DNA of 64,000 nt from an uncultured Eubacteriales bacterium (GTDB lineage: Bacteria > Bacillota > Clostridia > Oscillospirales > Oscillospiraceae), in NCBI GenBank assembly GCA_934597725.1, contig CAKTSK010000002.1:74514-138513 (forward strand), read 5' to 3'. A program made the translations under genes and the position numbers. Below are positions 7,399-15,160 of this stretch, piece after piece (position 1 is the stretch's first letter; each line of letters opens with the position of its first letter). The notes under the pieces are model-generated. The model saw only the letters and a list, made by a program, of their open reading frames with translations. It ran no database searches and was not told where the DNA came from.

Positions 7399-8097
7399 TC
7401 AGCGCGGGCCGGGTCCATCCACCGGTTCGGCCGGCAGGGTCCCTTCTTCGTCGGGCAAAGGCTTCATCAGGTGGGCATAATAGCCCTCGGCGGTATACAG
7501 CGCCATGACCGGGTTGTGGACCAGCACCCGGTCTTTCACCACCAGGGTGGTGGTGACCGCCTTGGCGTGCTTATAGAACAGGCTGTCGTGGCCCACGCAC
7601 AGCCCCATGACGATGTTCAGCTCCGTCCCTTCTTCGTTGAGGCGCTGGGCTTGCAGGACCGGGTTGCAGGCCACCGGGCCGGGACCCTGGTGGTGGGGCG
7701 GGATGTCCAGGTCGTCCTTCAAGACCTCCCCGGTCTTACAGGCCACGCCATAGACAGAAAAGCCGTTGGCCCGGAGCATTTTGGCCAGAATACGGCTCTC
7801 CCGCAGCAGGGCCACGCAGGTGGCGATGCCGATCTTGTGGTATCCCATCCGCTTGGCAAAGAGGATGGTCTCCTGGACCCGGGGCCATTTTTTATAGCCG
7901 TCCGACTCGATGCTGGCGGCCACCTGGGCCAGCTTCCGGTCCTCCTCGTCGGTCAAATATTGTTCCACAGACCGGTCCCGCTGCGCCGGCGTCAGGCTGC
8001 GGCTGACGCAGAAGGCCGGATAGGGGCGGTCGGTGGAGTGGTTGTCGCAGCGGGTGGCTCCGCAGTCGATGCAGGAGCGGCGGATCTCTTCGCTCAT
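7399..8097 (-). CDS. DUF1847 domain protein
   Basis: The 232-residue protein matches DUF1847, a metal-binding-type family of anaerobes with unknown activity. The N-terminal CIDCGATRCDN cluster is followed by YPAFCVS, then GIATCVALLRES, GVACKTGEV, ACNPVLQAQRLNEEGTELN and GLCVGHDSLFYKH. The many conserved cysteines suggest an iron-sulfur or other metal site. Its ATG overlaps the stop of the uridine phosphorylase gene by 4 nt, so it is the last gene of a ruvX-udp-DUF1847 operon. The linkage to nucleoside salvage may be functional, but nothing in the sequence proves it. Confidence 0.88.
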   Translation of the reverse strand: MSEEIRRSCIDCGATRCDNHSTDRPYPAFCVSRSLTPAQRDRSVEQYLTDEEDRKLAQVAASIESDGYKKWPRVQETILFAKRMGYHKIGIATCVALLRESRILAKMLRANGFSVYGVACKTGEVLKDDLDIPPHHQGPGPVACNPVLQAQRLNEEGTELNIVMGLCVGHDSLFYKHAKAVTTTLVVKDRVLVHNPVMALYTAEGYYAHLMKPLPDEEGTLPAEPVDGPGPR

Positions 8098-8879
8098 GGC
8101 TGCCCCTCCTTGGCCCGGTCCCGGCGGATAAGCTCCTTGAGGGCCTCCACCGCCAGACGGATGGACAGGGTCACGTCCTCGGATTCCTTTTGATCCAGGC
8201 CGGCGTTCTCCCGCTCCTGGTTCCAGATCACATGGAAGGCCGCGCCGCAGCGGACCCCCAGCGCTGCCGCCGCGGTAAAGAGGGCTGCCGACTCCATCTC
8301 GCTGGCCAGGACTCCCAGCCGCTTCCAGGCCTCCCACTTGGCCTTCAGTTCATAGGAGACCGGCATCCGGTCGGGGTCGTGCTGGCCGTAAAAGGAGTCC
8401 TTGCACTGAACCACGCCCACATGCCAGGGGTGGCCCATGGTTTTGGCGGTGTCCACCAGGGCGGACAGCACTTCGTAATCCGGCACGGCGGGAAATTCCA
8501 GGGGCGCGTATTCCCGGCTGGTCCCCTCGTGGCGGACGGCCCCGGCGGCGATGACCAGGTCGTCGCTCTGGACCTGGAGCTGGATGCCCCCGCAGGTCCC
8601 GGTACGCAGGAAGGTGTCTGCGCCCACGGCGTGAAGCTCCTCCAGGGCGATGACGGCAGAGGGGCCGCCGATGCCGGTGGAGCAGACGCTGACCTTCTCC
8701 CCCAGCAGGGTGCCGGTGTACAGGTTGAACTCCCGGTTGTAGGCCACCTGCCTGGGCTGGTCAAAGTACTGGGCGATCTTTTCGCTTCTGGCCGGGTCGC
8801 CGGGCAGGATGCAGTAGCGGCCCACGTCACCGGGAGCGCAGCGCAGATGGAACTGCTCGGAACGGGTTTCCTGTTTCAT
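8094..8879 (-). CDS. udp: Uridine phosphorylase / nucleoside phosphorylase
   Basis: The 261-residue protein belongs to the NP-I nucleoside phosphorylases, which split uridine and related nucleosides with phosphate into base and ribose-1-phosphate. Signatures are YCILPGDPARSEKIA near the N-terminus (phosphate site), STGIGGPSAVIALEEL, RTGTCGGIQ and the ribose-binding LASEMESAALF. Length is normal. Its start and stop each overlap the neighbouring genes by 4 nt (ruvX upstream, DUF1847 downstream), so it is translationally coupled to both. Preference for uridine over purine nucleosides is inferred from overall similarity. Confidence 0.93.
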   Translation of the reverse strand: MKQETRSEQFHLRCAPGDVGRYCILPGDPARSEKIAQYFDQPRQVAYNREFNLYTGTLLGEKVSVCSTGIGGPSAVIALEELHAVGADTFLRTGTCGGIQLQVQSDDLVIAAGAVRHEGTSREYAPLEFPAVPDYEVLSALVDTAKTMGHPWHVGVVQCKDSFYGQHDPDRMPVSYELKAKWEAWKRLGVLASEMESAALFTAAAALGVRCGAAFHVIWNQERENAGLDQKESEDVTLSIRLAVEALKELIRRDRAKEGQP

Positions 8880-9322
8880 TGGCTCTCCTCCTTTTCTTGT
8901 CGCTGGGCCTGTAGGCGGCGCCAGTCCAGATAGCCTTCCAGGATCAAGGCAGCCGCCACGGCATCGACCTTGTCCTTGCGGTTTTTCGCCCGGACCCCCT
9001 GGTCGCCCAGGATCTGATGGGCGGCCACTGTGGTCCGCCGCTCGTCCCACAGGGCCACCGGCAGGCCGACGGCCTCTTCCAGGCGATGGGCAAAGGCGGC
9101 GTATTTTTCCGCCCGGGGGCCCAGGGTGCCGTCCATGTTCCGGGGGTAGCCCATCACCAGCTCCTGGGCGCCCTCCCGGCGGGCCAGAGCCGCCAACTCC
9201 TCCAGAACGACCTCTTCCTTGCGGCTTTTGATCAAAAAGGTCTGGCCGGCCAGAAAGCCGGTGGCATCGGACAGGGCCACGCCGGTCCGAACGTCGCCGT
9301 AATCAATGGCCATCACGCGCAT
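8876..9322 (-). CDS. ruvX: Holliday-junction resolvase-like protein RuvX/YqgF
   Basis: The 148-residue protein has the RNase H-like YqgF fold. AIDYGDVRTGVALSD gives the first metal-binding Asp, LVMGYPRNMDGTLG is the central motif, and LWDERRTT and DKVDAVAAALILEGYL supply the remaining acidic residues. The family is linked to resolution of recombination intermediates and to 16S rRNA maturation. ATG at 9322 is favoured because GGGAG lies about 8 nt upstream; an in-frame GTG at 9331 is possible. It heads the ruvX-udp-DUF1847 operon. Confidence 0.93.
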   Translation of the reverse strand: MRVMAIDYGDVRTGVALSDATGFLAGQTFLIKSRKEEVVLEELAALARREGAQELVMGYPRNMDGTLGPRAEKYAAFAHRLEEAVGLPVALWDERRTTVAAHQILGDQGVRAKNRKDKVDAVAAALILEGYLDWRRLQAQRQEKEESQ

Positions 9323-9441
9323 GGCGTTCACTCCCTTGTGTGTTGTTTTCTGGTATCTTACCGTGAAGGGGGCTTGGTTGTCAAGGTCGCCTCCCGGCGG
9401 CGGGGCGGAGAAAGTTTTTCCGAGGATTTTTCTCTCTTGCC

Positions 9442-9470
9442 TTGCAATCGACGCGGGATTCCTCTATAAT
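9442..9470 (+). promoter_or_regulatory. Promoter of tRNA-Pro
   Basis: TTGCAA (9442-9447), a 17-nt spacer and TATAAT (9465-9470), 42 nt before the tRNA. Confidence 0.85.
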
Positions 9471-9512
9471 GACAGCAATGCTTGCCGCCGGGCCGGCGGT
9501 GGGCAGGGATCT

Positions 9513-9588
9513 CCGGGTGTAGCGAAGGTGGTATCGCGCTTGATTTGGGTTCAAGAGACCGGGCGTTCGAGTCGCCCCACTCGGACCA
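9513..9588 (+). tRNA. tRNA-Pro (anticodon TGG)
   Basis: Complete cloverleaf with acceptor CCGGGTG/CACTCGG, anticodon stem-loop CTTGATTTGGGTTCAAG (anticodon TGG), T-arm GGGCGTTCGAGTCGCCC and encoded CCA. It has its own promoter and an immediate terminator, so it is a monocistronic tRNA gene. Confidence 0.95.
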
Positions 9589-9627
9589 AGACGGAGCAAA
9601 CGCTGCGGCGTTTGCTCCGTCTTTTTT
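9589..9627 (+). terminator. Terminator of tRNA-Pro
   Basis: AAGACGGAGCAAACGC pairs with GCGTTTGCTCCGTCTT across a 4-nt loop and is followed by a T run. It begins at the base after CCA. Confidence 0.95.
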
Positions 9628-9862
9628 GTGCGCCGAACAGGCAAGACACCCCCCTCACAGTTCAACTGGGGGCAGATAAAAACAGCTCAACAAAACTCCC
9701 TTTTATAGATAAGGTGCAAAAAGTCTCTTTCGCGGGGGAACGCAGGGTCCATACAATAACTTCTCCACAAGACCCCTCAACTGGAATTTTCCAAAAGCCG
9801 CCCTTTTTCCTGCTCCCAATGTATAACTCTGTAGGTTTGTCGTGCTACCAGCGAAATATCCC

Positions 9863-9891
9863 TTGCAATCCCCCGGATACAATAGTATAAT
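9863..9891 (+). promoter_or_regulatory. Promoter of typA
   Basis: TTGCAA (9863-9868), a 17-nt spacer and TATAAT (9886-9891). The predicted start near 9898 rules out the ATG at 9905 as an efficient translation start. Confidence 0.85.
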
Positions 9892-9946
9892 AGATTGCCG
9901 TAAAATGAAGCGTATGGAATTTATCATAAAATCGAGGTGCGAACCT

Positions 9947-11782
9947 GTGCAGAACGAATCACTGAGAAACATTGCCATCATCGCCCACGTCGACCACGGA
10001 AAAACCACCCTGGTGGACGAAATGCTCAAGCAGGGCGGCGCTTTCCGGGAAAACCAGGAAGTGAAGGACCGGGTCATGGACTCCGGCGACCTGGAGCGGG
10101 AGCGCGGCATCACCATCCTGGCCAAGAACACCGCCATCCAGTATGGCGACGTGAAAATCAACATCGTCGACACCCCCGGCCACGCCGACTTCGGCGGCGA
10201 GGTGGAGCGGATCCTGAAAATGGTCAACGGCGTCATCCTCCTGGTGGACGCCGCCGAAGGCCCCATGCCCCAGACCCGCTTCGTCCTCTCCCGGGCCCTG
10301 GACCTGGGCCACCGGGTCATCGTGGTCATCAACAAGATCGACCGCCCCGACCAGCGCATCCACGAGGTCATGGACGAGGTGCTGGAGCTGCTGCTGGACC
10401 TGGACGCCACCGACGAGCAGCTGGACTCCCCCATGCTCTTCTGCTCCGCCCGCCAGGGCATCTGCTCCCGGGACCCCGACGTGCCGGGCACCGACCTGCA
10501 GCCCCTGTTCGAGACCATCCTCAGCTACATCCCCGCCCCCGAGGCCGAGGTGGACAAGCCCTTCCAGATGCTGGTCTCCTCCATCGACTACAACGAGTTC
10601 GTGGGCCGCATCGCCATCGGCCGCATCGAGCAGGGCAGCATCAAGCAGAACCAGGAGATCACCGTCTGCAACTACCACGACCCCAGCCTGAGCCGCAAGG
10701 CCAAGGCCGTCAGCCTCTACCAGTTCGAGGGGCTGGCCCGGGTGCCGGTGAACCAGGTCAGCGCCGGCAACATCATCGCCCTGTCCGGCATCGGCGACAT
10801 CACCATCGGCGACACCATCTGCGCCGCCGGCATGACCGAGCCGCTGCCCTTCGTGAAGATCTCCGCCCCCACCATCGAGATGACCTTCTCCGTCAACGAC
10901 TCCCCCTTCGCCGGGCGGGAGGGCAAGTTCGTCACCTCCCGCAACCTGCGGGACCGGCTCATGCGGGAGACCCTGAAGGACGTGTCCCTGCGGGTCAGCG
11001 ACACCGACTCCACCGAGGCCTTCCATGTGGCCGGCCGGGGCGAGATGCACCTGTCCATCCTCATCGAGACCATGCGCCGGGAAGGCTATGAGTTCCAGGT
11101 CTCCCCGCCCCGGGTCCTGTTCCAGGAGATCGACGGGGTCCGCTGCGAACCCCTGGAGCGGCTGGTGGTGGACGTCCCCGCCGACGCCGTGGGCGCAGTC
11201 ATCGAAAAGATCGGCTCCCGCAAGGGCGACCTGCTGGAAATGACCCCCGTGGGCACCCGCATGAAGCTGGAATTCCTGGTCCCCGCCCGGGGCCTGTTCG
11301 GCTACCGCAACGAGTTCCTCACCGACACCCGCGGGGAAGGGATCATGGCCACGGTCTTCGACTCCTACGCCCCCTACAAGGGTGAGCTGAGCCGCCGCAA
11401 CTCCGGCAGCCTCATCGCCTTCGAGAGCGGCGAGACCGTCACCTACGGCCTCTGGGCCGCCCAGGAGCGGGGCGCCCTCTTCCTGGGCCCCGGCGTGCCC
11501 GTCTACGGCGGCATGGTGGTGGGCGAGACCCCCAAGAGCGAGGACATCACCGTCAACGTCTGCCGGAAAAAGCAGCTGACCAACATGCGGGCCTCCGGCT
11601 CGGACGAGGCCCTGCGCCTGGTGCCCCCCCGGAACCTGAGCCTGGAGCAGTGCCTGGAATTCCTGGCCGACGACGAGCTGCTGGAGGTCACCCCGGAAAA
11701 CCTGCGCCTGCGCAAGCGCATCCTCAACCATGAGATCCGCATGAAGGCCCTCAAGGGCAACAAAAAATACCAGGACCTGTAA
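9947..11782 (+). CDS. typA: Ribosome-associated GTPase TypA/BipA
   Basis: The 611-residue translational GTPase is related to EF-G and acts in ribosome assembly and stress or cold adaptation. G1 is AHVDHGKTT (residues 13-21), G3 is DTPGHADFGGE, G4 is NKID and G5 is in the CSAR segment. The C-terminus has the BipA-specific TYGLWAAQERGALF and NIRASGSDEA-like NMRASGSDEA motifs. A GTG start at 9947 is chosen: GAGG lies about 9 nt upstream, homologues begin here, and the promoter is too close to the upstream ATGs. The gene is monocistronic, between its own promoter and a strong terminator. Confidence 0.97.
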   Translation: MQNESLRNIAIIAHVDHGKTTLVDEMLKQGGAFRENQEVKDRVMDSGDLERERGITILAKNTAIQYGDVKINIVDTPGHADFGGEVERILKMVNGVILLVDAAEGPMPQTRFVLSRALDLGHRVIVVINKIDRPDQRIHEVMDEVLELLLDLDATDEQLDSPMLFCSARQGICSRDPDVPGTDLQPLFETILSYIPAPEAEVDKPFQMLVSSIDYNEFVGRIAIGRIEQGSIKQNQEITVCNYHDPSLSRKAKAVSLYQFEGLARVPVNQVSAGNIIALSGIGDITIGDTICAAGMTEPLPFVKISAPTIEMTFSVNDSPFAGREGKFVTSRNLRDRLMRETLKDVSLRVSDTDSTEAFHVAGRGEMHLSILIETMRREGYEFQVSPPRVLFQEIDGVRCEPLERLVVDVPADAVGAVIEKIGSRKGDLLEMTPVGTRMKLEFLVPARGLFGYRNEFLTDTRGEGIMATVFDSYAPYKGELSRRNSGSLIAFESGETVTYGLWAAQERGALFLGPGVPVYGGMVVGETPKSEDITVNVCRKKQLTNMRASGSDEALRLVPPRNLSLEQCLEFLADDELLEVTPENLRLRKRILNHEIRMKALKGNKKYQDL

Positions 11783-11787
11783 CGCAC

Positions 11788-11830
11788 AGACCGTCGGGTA
11801 AGCTCTGCCGCTTACCCGACGGTCTTTTTT
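11788..11830 (+). terminator. Terminator of typA
   Basis: AGACCGTCGGGTAAG (11788-11802) pairs perfectly with CTTACCCGACGGTCT (11811-11825), followed by T residues. Confidence 0.95.
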
Positions 11831-11890
11831 CTGCCGGCCTGCGCCCTTCCCGGGCTGCGGCCCTTCTTTGCCCCACGCCGCCCGGAGGGG

Positions 11891-11919
11891 TTGTTTTCTT
11901 CCCGCCGATTTCGTATAAT
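11891..11919 (+). promoter_or_regulatory. Promoter of the RCC1-repeat gene
   Basis: TTGTTT (11891-11896), a 17-nt spacer and TATAAT (11914-11919), about 35 nt before the start codon. Confidence 0.75.
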
Positions 11920-11953
11920 AGAGAAAATCTGAACCCAAACAGGAGGAATGACC

Positions 11954-12943
11954 ATGGCCAGATGCAGAGCCTGTCAGGTGGAGCTGCGCCCGGGCGCACG
12001 GTTTTGCGACATGTGCGGCGCAAAGGTGGAAAAGATCTGCCCCCACTGCGGAGAAGTGCTCCGGGACCAGGCAAAGTTTTGTGATCTCTGCGGCGAAAAA
12101 CTCCCTCTGCCCCAGGTGGTGGTCCGCCCCAAGGCCCACAGCCAGATCTGCGCCGGGCGGCTGCACACCGCCGCCCTGAAGCCCGACGGCACCGCCGTGG
12201 CCACCGGCGACAACCAGTTCGGCCAGTGCGACGTGGACCAGTGGACCGACCTGGTGACCCTCGCCGCCGGCAAATACCACACCGTGGGGGTCCGCAGCGA
12301 CGGCACCGTGGTGGCCGTGGGCGACGACTCCTACGGCCAGTGCCAGGTGACCGACTGGACCGACATCGTGGCCGTGGCCGCCGGCGACAGCCACACCGTG
12401 GGCCTGCGGACCGACGGCACCGTCGTCGCCGCCGGGCGGGACAGCTCGGGCAAGTGCGCCCTGGAGGGCTGGAAGAACATCACCGCCGTCGCCGCCGGCA
12501 TGGAACATACCCTGGGGCTGTGCCGGGACGGCACGGTGCTGGCCGCCGGGGAAGGGCTGTTCGGCTCCTGCGCCGTGTCCAAGTGGCAGGGCGTGACCGC
12601 CATTGCCGCCGGACACATCCACACCATCGGCATCCGCCAGGACGGCAGGGTCCTGGAGGCCGACGGCTTCGCCGCCCCTGGGGTGACCGAGTGGCGGGAG
12701 ATCACCGCCGTGGCCGTGAGTCCCTTCCACACCGTGGCCGTCAAGGCCGACGGCACCGTGCTGGCCTCGGGAGACATCCAATACGGCCAGTGCCAGGTGG
12801 AGGACTGGACCGACGTCACCGCCGTAGCCGCCGGGGAGCGGCACACCGTGGCCCTGAAGGCCGACGGCACCGTCATCGCCGCCGGCGACAACGAAGCCGG
12901 CCAGTGCCAGGTGACCGACTGGTTCCTGGGCGAGGACGCGTAA
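11954..12943 (+). CDS. Zinc-ribbon protein with a seven-bladed RCC1-type beta-propeller
   Basis: The 329-residue protein starts with two zinc ribbons (CRACQ...CDMCG at about residues 4-22, and CPHCG...CDLCG at about 29-47). Seven tandem repeats of about 38 residues then run from residue 62 to the end. Each blade follows the pattern AAGxxHTVxLxxDGTVxAxGDNxxGQCxVxxWTDI, the RCC1/BLIP-II type repeat. The fifth blade is the most degenerate. There is no signal peptide or membrane segment, so it is predicted cytosolic. ATG at 11954 is preferred over 11948 because AGGAGG lies 7 nt upstream of it. The partner of the propeller is unknown; such proteins usually bind a protein or peptide. It is monocistronic. 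Confidence 0.93.
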   Translation: MARCRACQVELRPGARFCDMCGAKVEKICPHCGEVLRDQAKFCDLCGEKLPLPQVVVRPKAHSQICAGRLHTAALKPDGTAVATGDNQFGQCDVDQWTDLVTLAAGKYHTVGVRSDGTVVAVGDDSYGQCQVTDWTDIVAVAAGDSHTVGLRTDGTVVAAGRDSSGKCALEGWKNITAVAAGMEHTLGLCRDGTVLAAGEGLFGSCAVSKWQGVTAIAAGHIHTIGIRQDGRVLEADGFAAPGVTEWREITAVAVSPFHTVAVKADGTVLASGDIQYGQCQVEDWTDVTAVAAGERHTVALKADGTVIAAGDNEAGQCQVTDWFLGEDA

Positions 12944-12963
12944 CACTCTTCTCTCCAATGATA

Positions 12964-13003
12964 AAACACCCCCGCCGCAGGCGCTGCCTGCGGCGGGGGT
13001 GTT
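12964..13003. terminator. Bidirectional terminator between the RCC1 and SLH genes
   Basis: AAACACCCCCGCCGCAGG (12964-12981) pairs with its exact complement at 12986-13003. Flanking A and T runs allow termination for both converging genes. Confidence 0.92.
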
Positions 13004-13018
13004 TGCTGTTGCAGGGGT

Positions 13019-14344
13019 TCAGTTCTGTCCCATCATGACCCGATAGACCTCGGCAGCCACGCTGCCGCGCTTGTTCTGCACGACCTCGGTGTTGTAGCCC
13101 ACGGGGATGCCGTACTTGACGCACACCTTCACGCCGGCGGCAAAGGCCGCGTCCTCCCCTTCCTGGGCGGGGTTCTCGTTCTGCCAGGAGGTATAGACGC
13201 TCTTGTACGTGTTCTTCAGCTCATAGCTGATGGTGAGGCCCTCAGCGCGCTGCACCTGGGCCATGGTGATGGTGTCTGCGCCGCCCGCCACCGCCAGATA
13301 GTTCTCCAGCAGGCGTTTGATGCGGTTGTAGGAGGTCCACTGCATACAGCCCAGACCGAAGCAGCTCCCCCGGCCGTTGGCTCCGCCGGGGCCCAGCTCC
13401 AGGACCATGGCATAGACCTCGGTGAGGCTGAATCCTTTATAAATGTACTGGCCGGAGTAGACGTTGCGGTAGTCGTAGTTCTCATCCATGTACACCAGGT
13501 AGTCCGGTTCCAGCTCCGGGCGGGTGACGTAGGCCGAGCTTTCAAACAGGCCGCAGGCCCCCTCCTCGATGATGTTGCCCAGCACCCCGGCCACAAAGGC
13601 GGGGGCGAAGCCGTCGTCCAGCATCACCTGGGCCATGGCCACCAGGGTATCCTTTTTCCGCAGGGAGGAGTTTTGCAGGTTTTGCAGCATCTGCCGCTGG
13701 TCGGTCAGGCCACCGGGGATCACGGTCTGGCAGAAGCGGGAGAGCATCTCCGCCACCTGGGCCCGCTTGGCCGTGCCCCGGGGGAGCAGACGCTCCTGGG
13801 TGACGCCGGTGATGAGGCCCGTGCCGCAGGCCCAGATCATGGCCGGCCGGGCATAGCTGCTGATCTGGTCGGCGTCGTCGTAGACCGACAGGCTGGCCCA
13901 GGGGGAGAGGTCATAGCCCCGGTCCTCCGCATAGCGGTAGAAGAGGACCGCCAGGGCCTCCCGGGTGATGGCCTTTTCCGGCGAAAAGGTGTTCGGCCCG
14001 GTGCCGGAGACGATGCCGTTTCCGGCGGCCCAGGTCACCGCCTTGGCGTACCAGGCGTTGGCGGGGACATCCCCAAAGGGCGGCTTTCCGCTGACGGCAG
14101 GCTCTCCAGCCAGCCGATAGAGGATCGTGACCACCATGCCCCGGGTGGTCTCCGTGTTGGGGGAAAAGGTTTTGCCGCCGGTGCCGCCCATGAGCTCGTT
14201 CTCATAGACGTAGGTCACCGCGTCGTTGGCCCAGTGGTCGGCGGGCACGTCGGTGAAGGGGTGTCCGCCCGCCGCCAGCGCGCCGGGCAGGAGGGAGCAG
14301 GCCAGGCTGAACACCAGGGCCAGGCTGACAAGTCGTTTTTTCAT
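13019..14344 (-). CDS. Secreted SLH-domain protein with a phage-tail-lysozyme-like C-terminus
   Basis: The 441-residue protein starts with a Sec signal peptide (MKKRLVSLALVFSLACSLLPGALA, cleavage after ALA). Three S-layer homology domains follow at about residues 28-75, 88-140 and 150-205 (motifs FTDVPADHWANDAVTYVYE, FGDVPANAWYAKAVTWAA, and the third around YARPAMIWACGTGL). The C-terminal half contains FVAGVLGNIIEEGACGLFES and SCFGLGCMQWTSYNRIKRL, which resembles phage tail lysozyme domains with a predicted catalytic Glu in NIIEEG. It is likely held to secondary cell-wall polymer by the SLH domains and to cut or bind peptidoglycan. The ribosome binding site is AAAGGAG before ATG 14344. Enzymatic activity is inferred. 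Confidence 0.88.
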   Translation of the reverse strand: MKKRLVSLALVFSLACSLLPGALAAGGHPFTDVPADHWANDAVTYVYENELMGGTGGKTFSPNTETTRGMVVTILYRLAGEPAVSGKPPFGDVPANAWYAKAVTWAAGNGIVSGTGPNTFSPEKAITREALAVLFYRYAEDRGYDLSPWASLSVYDDADQISSYARPAMIWACGTGLITGVTQERLLPRGTAKRAQVAEMLSRFCQTVIPGGLTDQRQMLQNLQNSSLRKKDTLVAMAQVMLDDGFAPAFVAGVLGNIIEEGACGLFESSAYVTRPELEPDYLVYMDENYDYRNVYSGQYIYKGFSLTEVYAMVLELGPGGANGRGSCFGLGCMQWTSYNRIKRLLENYLAVAGGADTITMAQVQRAEGLTISYELKNTYKSVYTSWQNENPAQEGEDAAFAAGVKVCVKYGIPVGYNTEVVQNKRGSVAAEVYRVMMGQN

Positions 14345-14520
14345 AGAGGTCTCCTTTGCGTGGGGAATGCTGTAAAAATATGTCCTATTTTATCAGAAAA
14401 CGGCACAGGAAGAAAGCCGCTGCCAAAGCTTTTGTGCAGGATTTTCCGGGCGCAGCAGCGAACCCCCGCCAGCCCTTCTCCCCCAAGGAAAAACTTCGCC
14501 TGGGGGGGAGAAAATTTTTC

Positions 14521-14549
14521 TTTACTTTCCCCCTGCCCGGTGCTATACT
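14521..14549 (+). promoter_or_regulatory. Promoter of rpsO
   Basis: TTTACT (14521-14526), a 17-nt spacer and TATACT (14544-14549). It leaves a leader of about 130 nt before rpsO, long enough for S15 autoregulation, although no specific structure was proved. Confidence 0.65.
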
Positions 14550-14684
14550 ACAGAATGCGTGTATCCGGCTGCTGTCCGGCGCGCCGTCTACCCTGACTTG
14601 GTCCCGGGAGTATCGCCTGCCGTGCAGGACCACACCCGCCCGCCACTCAGTCAGAGGCAAATTTTTGAAAGGTGGATTTTTCCC

Positions 14685-14951
14685 ATGATCCGTAAAGACG
14701 AAAAGACCGCTGTCATCGAGGCCAACCGCACCCACGCCACCGACACCGGCTCCCCCGAGGTCCAGATCGCCATCCTCACCGCCCGCATCCAGGAGCTGAC
14801 CGAGCACCTGAAGGTCCACATCCACGACAACCACAGCCGCCGCGGCCTGCTGAAGATGGTCGGTAAGCGCCGCAAGATGCTGGACTACCTGGCCAAGAAG
14901 GACATCGAGCGCTATCGTGCCATCATCGCCAAGCTGGGCATCCGTAAGTGA
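14685..14951 (+). CDS. rpsO: 30S ribosomal protein S15
   Basis: The 88-residue protein has the full S15 pattern: HATDTGSPEVQIAILTARI, the HxxDxxSRRGLLxMVxxRRxxLxYL core as HDNHSRRGLLKMVGKRRKMLDYL, and the final LGIRK. It binds the 16S rRNA central domain early in 30S assembly. ATG at 14685 has GAAAGGTGG 10-18 nt upstream. The order rpsO-pnp is conserved in many bacteria. A hairpin terminator stands between them here, so pnp is probably made by read-through or from its own promoter. Confidence 0.98.
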   Translation: MIRKDEKTAVIEANRTHATDTGSPEVQIAILTARIQELTEHLKVHIHDNHSRRGLLKMVGKRRKMLDYLAKKDIERYRAIIAKLGIRK

Positions 14952-15002
14952 TCGGCCTGCCCGCCTGAGCCTCGGCACCGCGTCACCAGCGTTGTCTTCA
15001 TA

Positions 15003-15037
15003 GGGGCGGTGTGGGGAAAGCCGCACCGCCCCTCGTT
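15003..15037 (+). terminator. Terminator or attenuator between rpsO and pnp
   Basis: GGGGCGGTG (15003-15011) pairs with CACCGCCCC (15024-15032), followed by an interrupted T-rich stretch TCGTTTCTT. It is probably partial. Confidence 0.7.
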
Positions 15038-15160
15038 TCTTCCCGGAGAGCCCCCGCCCTATCTTAGCGTTTGAACGTATGCCCGAAGCTCGGACATGCC
15101 TTCAAGTGCTAAATAAGGCAGCAGGCTCTCCGCCCCCCATCTATGAAAGGAGTCTGCTCT

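Noticed and set aside
12124..12930. Regular DNA repeats that could suggest a CRISPR array
   Set aside because: The repeats of about 115 nt are in frame and encode the RCC1 blades; there are no short identical repeats with unique spacers.
9959..12958. A 999-codon minus-strand open frame opposite typA and the RCC1 gene
   Set aside because: The product is repetitive Gly/Val/His/Asp with no domain, and the plus-strand genes are certain.
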